DNA of 64,000 nt, taken from NCBI RefSeq assembly GCF_932526225.1, contig NC_064044.1:7032747-7096746 (forward strand), read 5' to 3'. Source of the stretch: Nematostella vectensis (taxonomy: Eukaryota; Cnidaria; Anthozoa; Actiniaria; Edwardsiidae). This document shows, in pieces, positions 46,144-57,597 of this stretch. Numbering within the stretch: position 1 is the first letter of the stretch; every line of letters starts with the position of its first letter. Below the pieces are notes generated by a model. That model did no database searches. It was not told where the DNA came from and saw nothing but the letters and a program-made list of their open reading frames with translations. Made by a program: the position numbers and the translations under genes.

Positions 46144-46399
46144 GTGTGTCTCTAGCTGCGTGAGTAGTGGGGGTGATGTCTGAGGCCGTGCTTTCCACGG
46201 GGGTCGCGGGCTCGGCGTAGAGCAGCTTTTGCCCTAGGGTCATAGACCTAGGTAAACCGGATTTTGCGTGTTTGACTTGTTCGGCTGTAGCGTGTTTGAT
46301 ATGTTCGGCTATAGAGGCTTCCGCCGCAGTTGCCGCCTTTTTCGTCTCTTCCGCCCCTTTTGCCTCCTCGTTCAGCATCCGCCAGCCTTCCCAATCCAT
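46136..46399 (-). CDS. 87-residue Ala-rich frame, possible N-terminus of the next gene
   Basis: Starts with an ATG at 46399. It is rich in Ala, Glu and Lys (ETKKAATAAEASIAEHIKHA) and probably helical. Its end overlaps the start of the 383-residue frame by eight bases, in a different phase, so it may be a separate small gene or the displaced first part of that gene. Confidence 0.35.
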   Translation of the reverse strand: MDWEGWRMLNEEAKGAEETKKAATAAEASIAEHIKHATAEQVKHAKSGLPRSMTLGQKLLYAEPATPVESTASDITPTTHAARDTRG

Positions 46400-46441
46400 T
46401 CTCAGTCCTATTAAACACGAAGGCGGGCTGTGTTTAACAAA

Positions 46442-47113
46442 ATGTTGGTCCTACATATTGTGCTCACCAAAGGCGAACAGACGCTCTTCTTCGAGCGGCC
46501 GATAAGACGCCCACGCTTCGTCGCGCTCCGGCAGTGCTCGCTGTTTAACAGCTGGTATAATCTCGAGCAGGAGCATCAGATAACGACTATATCCGCCCTC
46601 CCGCCCATCGCTACTCTGCCAGCCGGGCACCACACGGCAGAGTCCATCGTGGAAACGATCAACCGCACTGGAAGCAAGATTCTGACCGCGAAGCTGGACC
46701 CCCTCACGGGGGAGATCGCGTTTACGTCCAATGGCGTTGCGTTCCTGAATGCCGAGCTTTGCGCAGTATTTGGCCTAGAGGCTAAAGACGATCAGTTGGG
46801 GGAGCGGGGCCTCGCACTGCCCTTGGAGGGGCCCCCACTTAAGGTAGCTTTGCCGAAGATAGAGGCCCTCTACATCTGCTGCGATATCGAAGATCGCACA
46901 CAATGCCCCTCCTTAGGCGAGCCTTCAAACGTTCTTGCTTGCCTAGAAACCCGCGGGGGACCGCACGAGAAAGTCGTCTATGGACCCGACATCTCCGTTT
47001 GCGTCGCAGCAAATTCCTCTGAGTTTGTCTCGAGTATCCAAATATGGATCAGGGTACGGTACGGTACGGTAGACGGGTGGACTTTAAGGGCAAGCCTGTT
47101 CGCCTTGTATTAG
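46442..47113 (+). CDS. unrecognised 223-residue viral-element protein
   Basis: The ATG at 46442 is the first in frame. The sequence looks like an alternation of short strands and turns (HIVLTKGEQTLFFERPIRRP, LFNSWYNLEQEH, ISALPPIATLPAGHHTAESI), with a middle part that could bind another capsid subunit. There are no catalytic motifs. It diverges from the 87-residue frame across 42 bp and is followed 27 bp later by the next + gene, so the two may be one transcript. Minor capsid or spike is a guess. Confidence 0.5.
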   Translation: MLVLHIVLTKGEQTLFFERPIRRPRFVALRQCSLFNSWYNLEQEHQITTISALPPIATLPAGHHTAESIVETINRTGSKILTAKLDPLTGEIAFTSNGVAFLNAELCAVFGLEAKDDQLGERGLALPLEGPPLKVALPKIEALYICCDIEDRTQCPSLGEPSNVLACLETRGGPHEKVVYGPDISVCVAANSSEFVSSIQIWIRVRYGTVDGWTLRASLFALY

Positions 47114-47140
47114 AGCTAACCTAGGGCCGACATAACAAGC

Positions 47141-47851
47141 ATGGCAAATAGCGACGTTAGCGGTGGTGCCATATACCCCTCGCTTCCCAGTATGTACAGT
47201 GGCGGCGACGTGCAAAGCTTCCGACTCCAGAAAACATGTGACACTCAGGCGGTTCTAGACAACGAGATAACGCATCATCGACAGGTGCGGAAAAAGTATA
47301 AGCGCGCGTTTGCCGTTACCCATGATGTGTCTGTGGTATCCGGTATCGCTGCAGGGGCGCTTTCCAGCGCCGGGGTCGGCGGTCCGCTGACAGGGGTCGC
47401 TGGGCTGGTCGGTGTCGTGGGCGTGGGCGTAGGCGCAGGGATAGTCTCTAAAGATCTTACGAGCAAGGTGGCTAAACACGAAAACACGATGGTTTTAGCG
47501 GAGAGTAAGAAAAACTCGATCAGCGAGCTAGTCTCTAAGGCTCTACAAAACGGGCACATCTCAGACGAAGAGTTTCAGTTAATACTTCGGGAACAAGAGA
47601 AATACTACGCGCTCATGGCCGTTATCAGAGCTCGACACGACCTCGCATCGCGTGAGAAAAAAAGCAAGAAAGGGCCCCCGAGAAAGTCCCTGGAGACACG
47701 CGAAAAGGTGAAATGGAGACTGCGAGAAATTCGCGAGGAGTTCGGGAGCGAGGTGTTCGAGTTAAACTCAGGTTTAAACTCCACGCCAGCGGCTTCGAAT
47801 TTACGGCCGAAAAACGGTCATTCCGCGCTCCGTAGGCTCGGTATACTATAG
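47141..47851 (+). CDS. 236-residue protein with glycine-rich hydrophobic hairpin
   Basis: A clean ATG-started frame. Residues about 55..115 form a long Gly/Ala/Val-rich stretch (VVSGIAAGALSSAGVGGPLT, GVVGVGVGAGIVSKDL) suited to a membrane hairpin. It is flanked by helical charged regions (DNEITHHRQVRKKYKRAF before, ISDEEFQLILREQEKY after) and followed by a basic, Ser-rich tail. It is the last gene before the right inverted repeat and ends inside its first bases. No name is known to me. Confidence 0.55.
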   Translation: MANSDVSGGAIYPSLPSMYSGGDVQSFRLQKTCDTQAVLDNEITHHRQVRKKYKRAFAVTHDVSVVSGIAAGALSSAGVGGPLTGVAGLVGVVGVGVGAGIVSKDLTSKVAKHENTMVLAESKKNSISELVSKALQNGHISDEEFQLILREQEKYYALMAVIRARHDLASREKKSKKGPPRKSLETREKVKWRLREIREEFGSEVFELNSGLNSTPAASNLRPKNGHSALRRLGIL

Positions 47852-49241
47852 GGCAGACGAGGGTCTAATTGCAATGTTCCCACATGTTACCACACAAGGG
47901 GGGCCAGCGCCTTTTCGCCCCAAAGAGTTGCGTACCCGAACCCCGCCCGACCCGAACCCCGCCCGACCCGAACCCCGCCCGACCCGAACCCCGCCCGACG
48001 TAGATTAGCAATTGCCAATTATTTATCTACCCGAACCCCGCCCGACGTAGATTGATGATTGCTAATAATTGCTTATTATTTATCTACCCGAACCCCGCCC
48101 GACGTAGATTGATGATTGCTAATAATTGCTAATTATTTATCTACCCGAACCCCGCCCGACGTAGATTGATGATTGCTAATAATTGCTTATTATTTATCTA
48201 CCCGAACCCCGCCCGACGTAGATTAGCAATTGCCAATTATTTATCTACCCGAACCCCGCCCGACGTAGATTAGCAATTGCCAATTATTTATCTACCCGAA
48301 CCCCGCCCGACGTAGATTGATGATTGCTAATAATTGCTTATTATTTATCTACCCGAACCCCGCCCGACGTAGATTGATGATTGCTAATAATTTCTAATTA
48401 TTTATCTACCCGAACCCCGCCCGACGTAGTTTGATGATTGCTAATAATTGCTAATTATTTATCTACCCGAACCCCGCCCGACGTAGATTGATGATTGCTA
48501 ATAATTGCTAATTATTAATCTACGCGGACCCCGCCCCACGTAGATTGATGATTGCTAATAATTGCTAATTATTTATCTACCCGAACCCTGCCAGACGTAG
48601 ATTGATGATTGCTTATAATTGCTAATTATTAAACTACGCGAACCCCGCCCGACGTAGATTGATGATTGCTAATAATTGCTAATTATTTATCTACGCGAAC
48701 CCCGCCCGACGTAGATTGATGATTGCTAATAATTGCTAATTATTTATCTACGCGAACCCCGCCCGACGTAGATTGATGATTGCTAATGATTGCTAATTAT
48801 TTATCTACGCGAACCCCGCCCGACGTAGATTGATGATTGCTAATTATTTATCTACGCAAACCCCGCCCGACGTAGATTGATGATTGCTAATGATTGCTAA
48901 TTATTTATCTACGCGGACCCCGCCCGACGTAGATTGATGATTGCTAATAATTGCTAACTATTAATCTACGCGAACCCCGCCCGACGTAGATTGATGATTG
49001 CTAATAATTGCTAATTATTAATCTACGCGAACCCCGCCCGACGTAGATTGATGATCGCTAATAATTGACAATTATCTTGGTGATTATCTATGAAACAGCC
49101 CAGTCCCCCAGACGGCATACCCCAGGCCTCGGGTATACCCTAGGCCACGGAAGACGGGCTGGGGCGCGCGGCGGGGGCGCGGCGCGGGTTCCCCTCGTTT
49201 TTATGAAACCACCCAGTCCCCCCCCCCCCCCCCCCCCCCCC
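47838..49241. repeat. right terminal inverted repeat with expanded array
   Basis: This arm starts CTCGGTATACTATAG and ends in GGTTTCAT-type sequence (reverse) and a C run of at least 24 bases. It matches the left arm in reverse, except that the left arm's single hairpin unit is replaced by a long tandem array. The far tip (CCCAGTCCCCC) is the mirror of the left tip. Confidence 0.85.
47930..49075. repeat. subterminal iteron-like array, ~57 bp unit, about 19 copies
   Basis: Each unit joins a GC-rich half (CGAACCCCGCCCGACGTAGA) to an AT-rich half (TTGATGATTGCTAATAATTG, CTAATTATTTATCTAC). The GTAGAT at one side and ATCTAC at the other are inverted, so each unit can form a hairpin with an AT-rich loop. 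The first few copies lack the AT half. Copies are very alike, so the expansion is recent or kept uniform. Confidence 0.85.
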
Positions 49242-49248
49242 GAAACAA
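49242..49248. repeat. target site duplication GAAACAA, right copy
   Basis: Same seven bases as at 35360..35366, directly after the terminal C run. Confidence 0.75.
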
Positions 49249-49704
49249 AAAATTGTTCGAGTAAGCGGGAAGTTGCGAGTTGTACGGTTCAAGAACGAAA
49301 TTCGAGTTATTCAACTTCAATGGATTCTTGTATGATTTGTCCGACCCCTTTTTCCTCGTGTCGATATTCCAATAAATTGAATAATCCAATTACGTTTACC
49401 TACAATAACTACTCTGGAAAAGTATTTAGAGCACTATGCACCTGTGACGTCACAATACAAATGTAATTTTTGTTCGGTGAGATGAATACATGTATTTGTT
49501 TGATTAACTCGAGCAAATAGTGCGCTCTGATTGGCCCGCTAGTGTTTACAGAATTTCGCGTCTATCCAGTGCGCGCGTCTACGATTGATTGTTCGTTCTT
49601 GAGGCAGCTACACACAAGCGCGGCGAAGAGGACAATACAGCCCGCAGATTCGCGGTAATTTTTCTCAACACGAATCGCAATTGCTAGACAAACCATTTAT
49701 CAAG

Positions 49705-52700
49705 ATGCCTAGGAAAGCGATGAAGGTTATTGTAGAGCTAGACGTTCACACGGTAAGAAATTTCTGCAATATTTAGCTCCAAATGGTTCGGATTCTTGCT
49801 TGTTGCTAACGACGCGGTGTCACGATTCCGCTTTCCTTGATTTGCACCAACATGCCACTAAAGACCTGCAAATCTAATTTATCTACAGATTACCTGTCCC
49901 GGGACATTTCTACGCGATTATGGCTATGTTTACTTGAAAGTAAACTGCATGGGATTGGAAGTGAATACGAAATCTGTACCACCAACTTTTCCTGTCTTTT
50001 TCCACGAGAGACTTCGGTTCGAGAGAGTAAGAAAAACATTTGGATATAAATTATAACAAGGTTTTGTTTTTGTTGAATTATTAATCACAAAGCAGTCTAT
50101 GAGGAGTTTTACTTAGTGTTTTTAATGAACAGGTTTTTAAAAGCTGCCAAGATCCCGCATACGTTTCAATCCATCTCAAAGGTGAAGAATATTTCAGACA
50201 TACGACCGCCATCTTGAATTCTAAACTCACAAGTCTTCACGATTTCTGCTTTGTATTTACTGATATAGCATATTTTATATAGGAGAAGACGTTTTAGTTG
50301 AGCTTCGGCAGCACGATGATTATATATCAGGTAAGAATTTAGTTTTTGTGTGTAATATTTGTGTCTGTTTGGGCCAACGCAACAAATTCCGGTGCATAGC
50401 GCTTGTGAGTTGTCGATTTCACGTCCTGTGAAGTCGGTGTGTTGTCTATAGAGCGGCCAGTATTTTGTAGATTTGTTTGTGTTTAAACACAACCAGCACA
50501 GCATGTTTAAGTAATGGAATCTCGAGGACCAAAGAACAGAGAAATAAAGGACGTTCTGTTGACGAAGCAATTTTCTCATGCGTACCTTGGCCGACCATTA
50601 GTTTAGAGCATTAATTTATTTTCCTTATCAAACATTCCGATAGAGAAATAAAACCATCATATTATCCAAGCACAAAACCCAGTGTTTCTTGTTTATTCTA
50701 CTGATATTTGCTTCTTGGATTTGCGTTTATGTGCGTATTTTAAACATGGCGTCCCTGACCTAACCTGGGTTTAAATTGTTTAAAGGTCATTGTATACAAT
50801 TACAATAACCATTTCGCCTTCAAGTGAACATTTCTTTCGCAATTTTACCCAAATATTCTACTTTCCATCATGTGCTTGGCTTTTAACTTGTTTCTGTTGA
50901 TAACTGACATATCAGTGAAGTTTGCTAAGTATGCTAAAATGGTTTTCAATTACTGTCTGTCAAAAAATTAGTTTGACACTCTAAGTATGCTGAGCTTTCT
51001 CAAAGCCCTATTGTAATTATTGTATTGTCTTTGACGGCAACCCAAGCCTTCTATTGGACCACTATAATTCTTTGTTTATCTCCTTTGAGGTCTGCCCTGT
51101 GAAGACATCTGTTAGTTTTGGGATCTGTTAATCTGAAAATCTTAATTGGAAATTTTTGTTAAATTTTCAAGATCAAAGATAATCACTAAAAATTTGAAAA
51201 CTATTCTTTAATAATCTAAACAATAAAATCAAAATCAGAAAGTATTTAAGTCTTATAATGTTTTATTGCATTAAGGAATCAGATTTTAAATAAAAACATG
51301 GGATGTATTATCTCCTTTTCATTTTTTTGGTTGGTTGCCTTGGCAAAATTATCTACTTAGCTATCAAAGATCTATGGCTTATCATTCCCTATTTTTTTGT
51401 GGCTGCACTGGTAGCTTTAGTCTCAGCTAGATTAATAAAACGGTTGGTAATCAAGCTACATCTAACTTTAATTTGTTTGATTGGTGCACAATTGCTTTGG
51501 TTATTGAGCACAATTGAACTGGCCAAAAAAATTCACATCACTAAAATAGAATTTTAAATGAATCAGAATTTGTTTTGTGTTTGTTCACTCTCTTTTTTGA
51601 TAAGATCTAATTTTTAGTTGAGGCTAAGCCGTTCTTATTTTTGGAGCAATTTAATAAGGCCGAAGAGGTTCTTAACAATGTTCTTAAATTTAAGTGTATG
51701 TGAGAATATAAAACTCAATGAATTATTTGAAAGAGAATTACACAAATTATCAATAGCAATAATATTTAAAAGTGTATTATGAATAAAATTTGATTCTGCA
51801 TTTTAGAACACATCACACAAACAAACTCAACATTTTGTTCTAATCTCAGCCTCAGCATGTTGTTAGCATATGGGTTTAAAATTTGGTCAAATCTCAGACT
51901 GGACATTCTTATGAAAAAGGTTCTTATAAAAAAGAGTGTATTCCAGTATATTTTTATATGCCTTTTATAAATATTGTCCAAAAATCTTGTTAAGCCCAGG
52001 GAGAATTAAAAAAAAAACTGTGGACAGTCTTCATGGTGATGCATTTGTCATCCCCTTTTTAATGTGTAGATCTGCTATGTATGTATTGTTATTTCATTTT
52101 ATGTTTCTAGATGGTTATGTCATTGGTCACTATGCAAACAATGCCAGGGATTTCCTTTACCCTGCTGTCCCCACCTACCCGGGAACAGGACGAGAATTGA
52201 CACTGTTCAAGACTTCACTTTTCAATCCAATAAGAATTACTGTAAGTACGTAAACTATTCTACCAGTTTAGTCTTTAATTCCACAGTTTGGCAGCCCTAT
52301 GAAGAACAAAAAGGCATGCTACCAAACAAAAAAAAACTGCCAGGCTTTTTAAAATATATTGGCCAAACTTCCTCCCCTTATAAAAGACGTTAACTGGTAT
52401 GACATCTGAATAAATTGCACACACATTTTCCCCAAAAGGGGTACTCTCAAGATTTTGGCATGTGAATGCTTGTCTTTTCCTAGACCCTTTAAGATTCCCC
52501 CTCCCTATCCCCCTTGGGGATCTACCTCATTATTAAGGATGTTCTTAAGAATGTTTTAATTGTTAATTACTCGAATAGGGGGTAGGTGAGTATTCACATT
52601 GAATTTTTTAGGCCTCCCTACTGAAAATCAGCGACTTTGGAGTCCCTTTGTCTCTATAACTATTAAATATGAAGGAGCCTCCTTTGGGCCAGTAAGAACA

Positions 52701-55693
52701 TTGCACTCATTCCTTTTTAGATAATAAGCAGTCCCTTATTAAATAAGCATAATTGAATTTTCCAGGGACAGCCATTACGTCTGGAATTCACAACCAAGAC
52801 AACTATCAAAGAAGTTCCAGACCCTGATGACTTTATCTCATCTGTAAGTATCCCTCCATGAAATCTGGATAAGATTGATCACAATCCTTGTGTTAAGGAT
52901 TGCAACATGCCATCTGTCAGGCGTGCCCTCTAGTCCTCACAACCTAAACATAATATAAAATAACAAATAATGACTGAAATAAATTTCAAGCTCCTTTTAC
53001 CTTTTTTTTTGCTCCATTCTTGCTATAGTTCAGCATAAATTATAGAAAAATTGCTCAAGAAAATTGTACAGGAAACTAACTCTAACCATTCACCAGTCTA
53101 GTTTTTTAAAAGCACCACTGAAGCTCATATATCCCTTTCAGGATTCTGGACTAGAGGAGCCTTTAACAGACAGTATGTTACGAGCAAGTCGCCGCTCAAT
53201 CAGCCCCTCCCGTTCCCGATCTCCCACACGAACCCATTCCAGATCACGTTCAATATCACCCAAGCGGCGCTCTTTCACAACCACCCCTAGGGCTGACGAC
53301 ACTCTAGCCAATCATTCTGGTCACTTTCTTGTTCGTCGTAAAGATGAAAAATTGCTAGAAAGTCGTGACTTTGGTTCTTTTACTCGCCCAAAGCCTAGAC
53401 GATCAAAGTCTCCTGTGCGACGCCCAAGATCAGTTTCACCATCTCGACTTGGGAACTCAACCGTGGAGCCATTACCTTGTAAGTACAGTGACGTAGCACC
53501 ATTATGAATATCGAGGCACTCAAGGGGCTTCCAAAAACAACTGATGATTACTGCTGTATCCCTAGAGGTCTGGGGTTAGTTGGCCTGTTGTCCCTTAGTG
53601 TCTTAAGCTGGTTGTGGACAAGAGATAAATTGATTTGAAATTTCAAGTAATAGGTCCATCAAGGTGCATACCTGTTGACCACACCCTTTAGGAAATAGTT
53701 CAAAGCATATGCAACTTTTAAGGGGGAGTCCCGGCCCTCTGGGAACATACACAAGATTTGCTAAAGGATAAAAGATGCTTGGATAGATACCAAAAAAAGA
53801 AGAAATGATTCTCACATAAAAGGCCATTTCAAGGGATTTTCTCCTGTATTTTAGATAATGTTTGACATTTACTGTATTTTTGGCTACAAAAAAGGGGGGC
53901 GTGCCCCCTGGCTACGCCCCTGGAAGTGATCCCCTTTTTTATGATTGAGGGGTTGTGTATGCACCCCCTGTTCACACTCCTAGCTAAAAGCAAGCTACAG
54001 GATATTTCTTGGGACCAAGACTTTCAAAAAGACAAATTCTAACCTTTTCTTATGCTTTAGCCTGGAAATACTCTGAAGACTTTCCGGCTACTTCAACTGC
54101 TCGGCGCCGTCACCACTACCGCTCAGCAACCGAGCCGCTGAGCCTTAGCTACTCCAGTAGGCCTGCTAGCCCCTCGCGAAGCCTTTCTTATGCCTTGGAT
54201 GACCTGAATGTCACTTCTAACTCGTACAAGAAGTTTAGCGACCCTCTGCTGCGGTTCAAATCCCGCTATTCACCGAATCTCAAAGCTGCACTAGGAGCAT
54301 CAGATCGCATCCAAGAACGGGTAGAGCGCATTTTGGACACAACGGTGAGATGATCTTTGAAGCAGGCAAAGCCTTAGAATACCTATAGCTTCAAAATACC
54401 AAAGAAATTGATTGAATCAGTCCTATAAAGATAAATTTTGGAGCAGCCTAATCTTCAGAATACCTTTGCTTGATCTAATGAAATTCCATAATCTAATCAT
54501 ATAGAGTTATTATGGACATCTATTATATATACTAAACAACTAAAAATTTGGAGGATATGACTAACAAAGTTATGCTGACTGTTACAGATAGTAGGCATTA
54601 TCTGCTTGGTTCAAAGTTGTTTTTTAGCGCTAGCGCTAGAGCTCTTGCAACAACAATGTCAACAAAATAAAACATTTATGTTAGACTATATTCATTAATT
54701 GATACCCCCTCAAAAAGAATCTTCTCTCAAAGCAACTCTCAAAGTGTTGTTTACTTGAAGAATAAAATGCTGCTTTTTATTTGTCCAAAAAAAAAATATT
54801 TAGAATAACTTGGCCTGTTACTTCCGTTTTTTTAGAGAAATGTTGAGGAAGATGTGGAGTCACTAGACATCCTCAGGTGTGTAAAGTGTAACTTTAGCCT
54901 AAACTGAACATAAAAGAAAGTACATTTACGAAGCTAATCACTCAAATACAAAAAGAGTGCAGATTCAAAATAGACAGGAGAGCTTCTCAGGCTGCTACCA
55001 GATGAACAATTAAACAAGGCTTAGATCGAAATTGTTAGTTTTTGTGTTTTATATTTCTTTTTTATGTCTGAGACCAGTGGCACCTGAGAGAAAGTATTTT
55101 TTTGCTCACGTTTTTGCGGAATTGTTTAATAATGCTTTTTTTTTTTCTCTGGCAGGGACTCGTTGAGGGAAGAGCGAAGGGCCTTGAGTGATGCTATTCG
55201 TGAGGCTGATAGGGCGTACGTATTTCACTAAGTCCCATGCAAGCTATGAATAGGCCCAAGGGGATGGGCCCGAGGGGGTGAACTCATCTTTCACCCTTGG
55301 GTAACGCCCCCTTTAAAGTCACATATGCTTGTCCTATTCCTTAGGGTGTAAATTTTGCTCCTACCATCAGGGACAGATCCAGGATTTCGGGAGGGGGGGG
55401 GGGGGGGGGGCGGTCGAAGCAAGGATTTAAAAATAGAAAGTGGCCGGATTCACTGATCATTCGTGGATTTCCTATTCAAATTTTTTATCGCCTATGACCA
55501 TATATTTTTTATATGATGGTGCCCTTTTCTGAAAATTTTAAAACCTCCTATAAATAACAAACCTGTGCGCATCTTATGAAGTAGATGTATTCTCCTCATC
55601 TCACTTGAAATTCGTCGTCTGGATATAAATATATATATATATATATTTCATTTTTGCAGGGCGTATTACAAGTCAATTGGCCTTGACATCTGA
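49705..55693 (+). CDS. SPATA6: spermatogenesis-associated protein 6, eleven exons
   Basis: Exons 49705..49752, 49889..50026, 50133..50181, 50283..50330, 52111..52241, 52766..52843, 53142..53478, 54061..54344, 54836..54876, 55156..55215 and 55660..55693 join in phase to 415 residues; human SPATA6 is 488. The N-terminal domain starts MPRKAMKVIVELDVHTITCP and includes CPGTFLRDYGYVYLKVNCMG, PPTFPVFFHERLRFER and NNARDFLYP, the SPATA6/SPATA6L signature. A long Ser/Arg-rich part (RSRSPTRTHSRSRSISPKRR) spans about residues 170..270, and DRIQERVERIL resembles a conserved segment near the C-terminus. In mice SPATA6 is needed to build the sperm neck; that is family knowledge. Exon 4 could start three bases later at 50286. 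The protein ends SIGLDI. The last two short exons are the least certain. Confidence 0.85.
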
Positions 55694-56757
55694 ATTATCC
55701 AAACAAGACAAAAGACCAATCCCTGTAAGTGAAGAAGAAACGGACGTTCACGTGAAAACAACTGTCTCAAATAAGGCTGCACTAAAAAAATCCATGAACC
55801 GTTCCCTCACAAGCGCGTAGTTCTCGGACGCATTTGTAACGGTTATTTAAAGTTTTTCTGACGTGTCCCTTTCTATTTTAGTCGCTTTCTTCTTAGTATT
55901 GTTGGTATGGGGTTCATGGATTAATTTTCTAATGCGGTTATTTGACGAGTTGTCAGGTGTTTCTTTTGCGTTTATTTTTAAAACGTTTTCTTGCGTTTTT
56001 TTTTTTTTTTTTTTCGCTTTCTACCCATTGGTTTTTGCCTTTTTTTACGTTTCTTGATTATCGCTTGGTTATCTTGCAGGTTTTGGGCGCTTTTTATACG
56101 GTTATTTGCATTTAGCAATTTGTTGCGCAGTTGCTTCGCTTGCTTTTTTTACGTTTTCACAAGGTTTTTTTCTTTGACGCTTTGTTTCACCGGGTTATCT
56201 TGCAGTTTTTTTGGCTTTATTTATACGTTTTTTCGTTTTTTTTTTGTTTTGGTTTAACTTGTTATTATTTTGTATATTTCGCTTTTCTTGTGGATATTTT
56301 GTGCATTCCTTCTCCTCGCCTTTCTTACGGTTCCCTCTTCGCTATTCACAGGCGCCGCTCTCCAAGGCAAAGTGTGTGATGTCCTGTGACGTTCGTCCTA
56401 GTCATTATAACGTATTTTACATATGGGGGTGTTTTTTAAAATAGTCTATGGGGAAAGCACTGAATCCTACAAACCTTAGGATCTAGGTTCGAATTGAATT
56501 GTCAAAGTCTTTGATCCCAACTTGTTTGACACATTGTGGATTCATATTGAGTATTACATACCTTGCCATTTAAAAAAAAATCCCAATCTATTATTTCATG
56601 CTATAGAAACAAGATGGAGCCGTTTCCATTGCAGGAGGGATTTAATTTCAGAGCGATTCAAGCGGATTTATTTATCTACTGAAATGCTCATATCATCTAC
56701 ATAGTTTTTATTGCACCACTGTAATATTCGTCGCACAATATGAGCAAACTCCTCCGT
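55694..56757. other. 3' flank of SPATA6, T-rich
   Basis: T-rich sequence with long Phe/Leu-type frames (for example 55863..56444) that are composition effects. No gene or element is supported. It probably holds the SPATA6 3' UTR. Confidence 0.5.
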
Positions 56758-56940
56758 TAAGCCCCGTGCAAACTGCGCCAACACCTGCCAGCTTTGCTGG
56801 CGATTTTTCGCTTGACTAACTATAAGACAAAGGAAATGTCAAAATGGGAAATGGATTTTCAGAATTTTCTTTGTCTTGTGGTCAGTCGAGCAAGCATTTG
56901 CCAGCAATGCTGGCAGGTGCTGGCGCAGTTTACATAGCTT
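56758..56940. mobile_element. palindromic MITE, about 183 bp
   Basis: GCAAACTGCGCCAACACCTG, then CCAGCTTTGCTGGC, is matched in reverse by GCCAGCAATGCTGGCAGGTG and CTGGCGCAGTTTAC. The arms cover most of the element, and a further small palindrome (CCAGCnnnGCTGG) lies within each arm. Confidence 0.7.
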
Positions 56941-57151
56941 TACACACTTGGTTTGGTAAGAATTTCCCTGTAGATTTTCCGTAAAAAGCTCACACAAGGT
57001 TGGCAAATTGTCACCCGCTCGGTGGAATTTCCCAAGTGTTTTTAAATGTCTTTTTCGTTCGGGGGAAAATTTCTCACCAGGTAAGAGTGAAATTGTACAC
57101 TAGGGAGAGGAAATCTCTGCCAGGCAGTGTCTGGAATATCAGCAAAGAATT

Positions 57152-57417
57152 GCAAAGTCTTTACTATCGAATCCGTTGTATCGCGACGCCGCATTTTCAA
57201 ACATCGATTTGTTTTTGTCTTTTGGGATTTTTTGGTCCGCCAGTCAAATTATTCTAAGCCAATCAGATTCTTGCCATCTCTCGTTCACCAGTTGCTCTGT
57301 CGCGAGACTCTGATTGGCTCAGAATGGTTTTACTGACGGAACAGAAAACCAAAACAAATCGTGTTTTGAAAACGCGGGTCGCGATACAACGGATTCGACA
57401 GTAAGACAAGGCTTTGC
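57152..57417. mobile_element. MITE-like inverted repeat, 266 bp
   Basis: GCAAAGTCTTTACTATCGAA, TCCGTTGTATCGCGAC and ATTTTCAAA on the left are matched in reverse by TTTTGAAAACGCGGGTCGCG, ATACAACGGATTCGACAGTA and GGCTTTGC on the right. A smaller inner pair, CCAATCAGA and TCTGATTGG, surrounds the centre. Confidence 0.75.
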
Positions 57418-57597
57418 TTTTATGAGCAGAAACGATAAGGGCTTATTCATGAATAATTCTAAGTATTAATTACTATTATTGTTATGATAATTTTTACATA
57501 AGTTTATTTTTTTAACAAATCATAAAGTCCATTATTTTGCTTGACATTAAGGTTGGTCTTTCTAGTCTATGTTCTCTCTTTAAAACGCATGCGACTT

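Larger units (their letters stand above)
35367..49241. mobile_element. endogenous Polinton/adintovirus-like viral element, 13.9 kb
   Basis: The element is bounded by long terminal inverted repeats and a GAAACAA direct repeat. It is clearly more GC-rich than its flanks and packed with genes. It encodes an rve integrase, an A32-like packaging ATPase, a probable double-jelly-roll capsid protein, small membrane proteins, a Cys-rich protein and an SF1-helicase replication protein. That combination is typical of Polintons, adintoviruses and Polinton-like viruses. Missing from all frames, as far as I can see, are a protein-primed PolB (YxDTDS) and an adenain-type protease. Gene order from the left: Cys-rich (+), replication protein (+), then integrase, membrane proteins, ATPase and capsid (all -), tail-like protein (+), a conserved 383-residue protein (-), then two + genes and the repeat array. 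Several frames are broken, so this copy is probably dead. Confidence 0.85.

Noticed and set aside
47930-49075. Repeat array resembling CRISPR or a telomere
   Set aside because: Units are contiguous, with no unique spacers and no cas genes. They belong to the viral terminal repeat.
55863-56444. Several Phe/Leu-rich frames that look like membrane proteins
   Set aside because: T-rich DNA gives hydrophobic translations in all frames. There is no start context, splice signal or family similarity.
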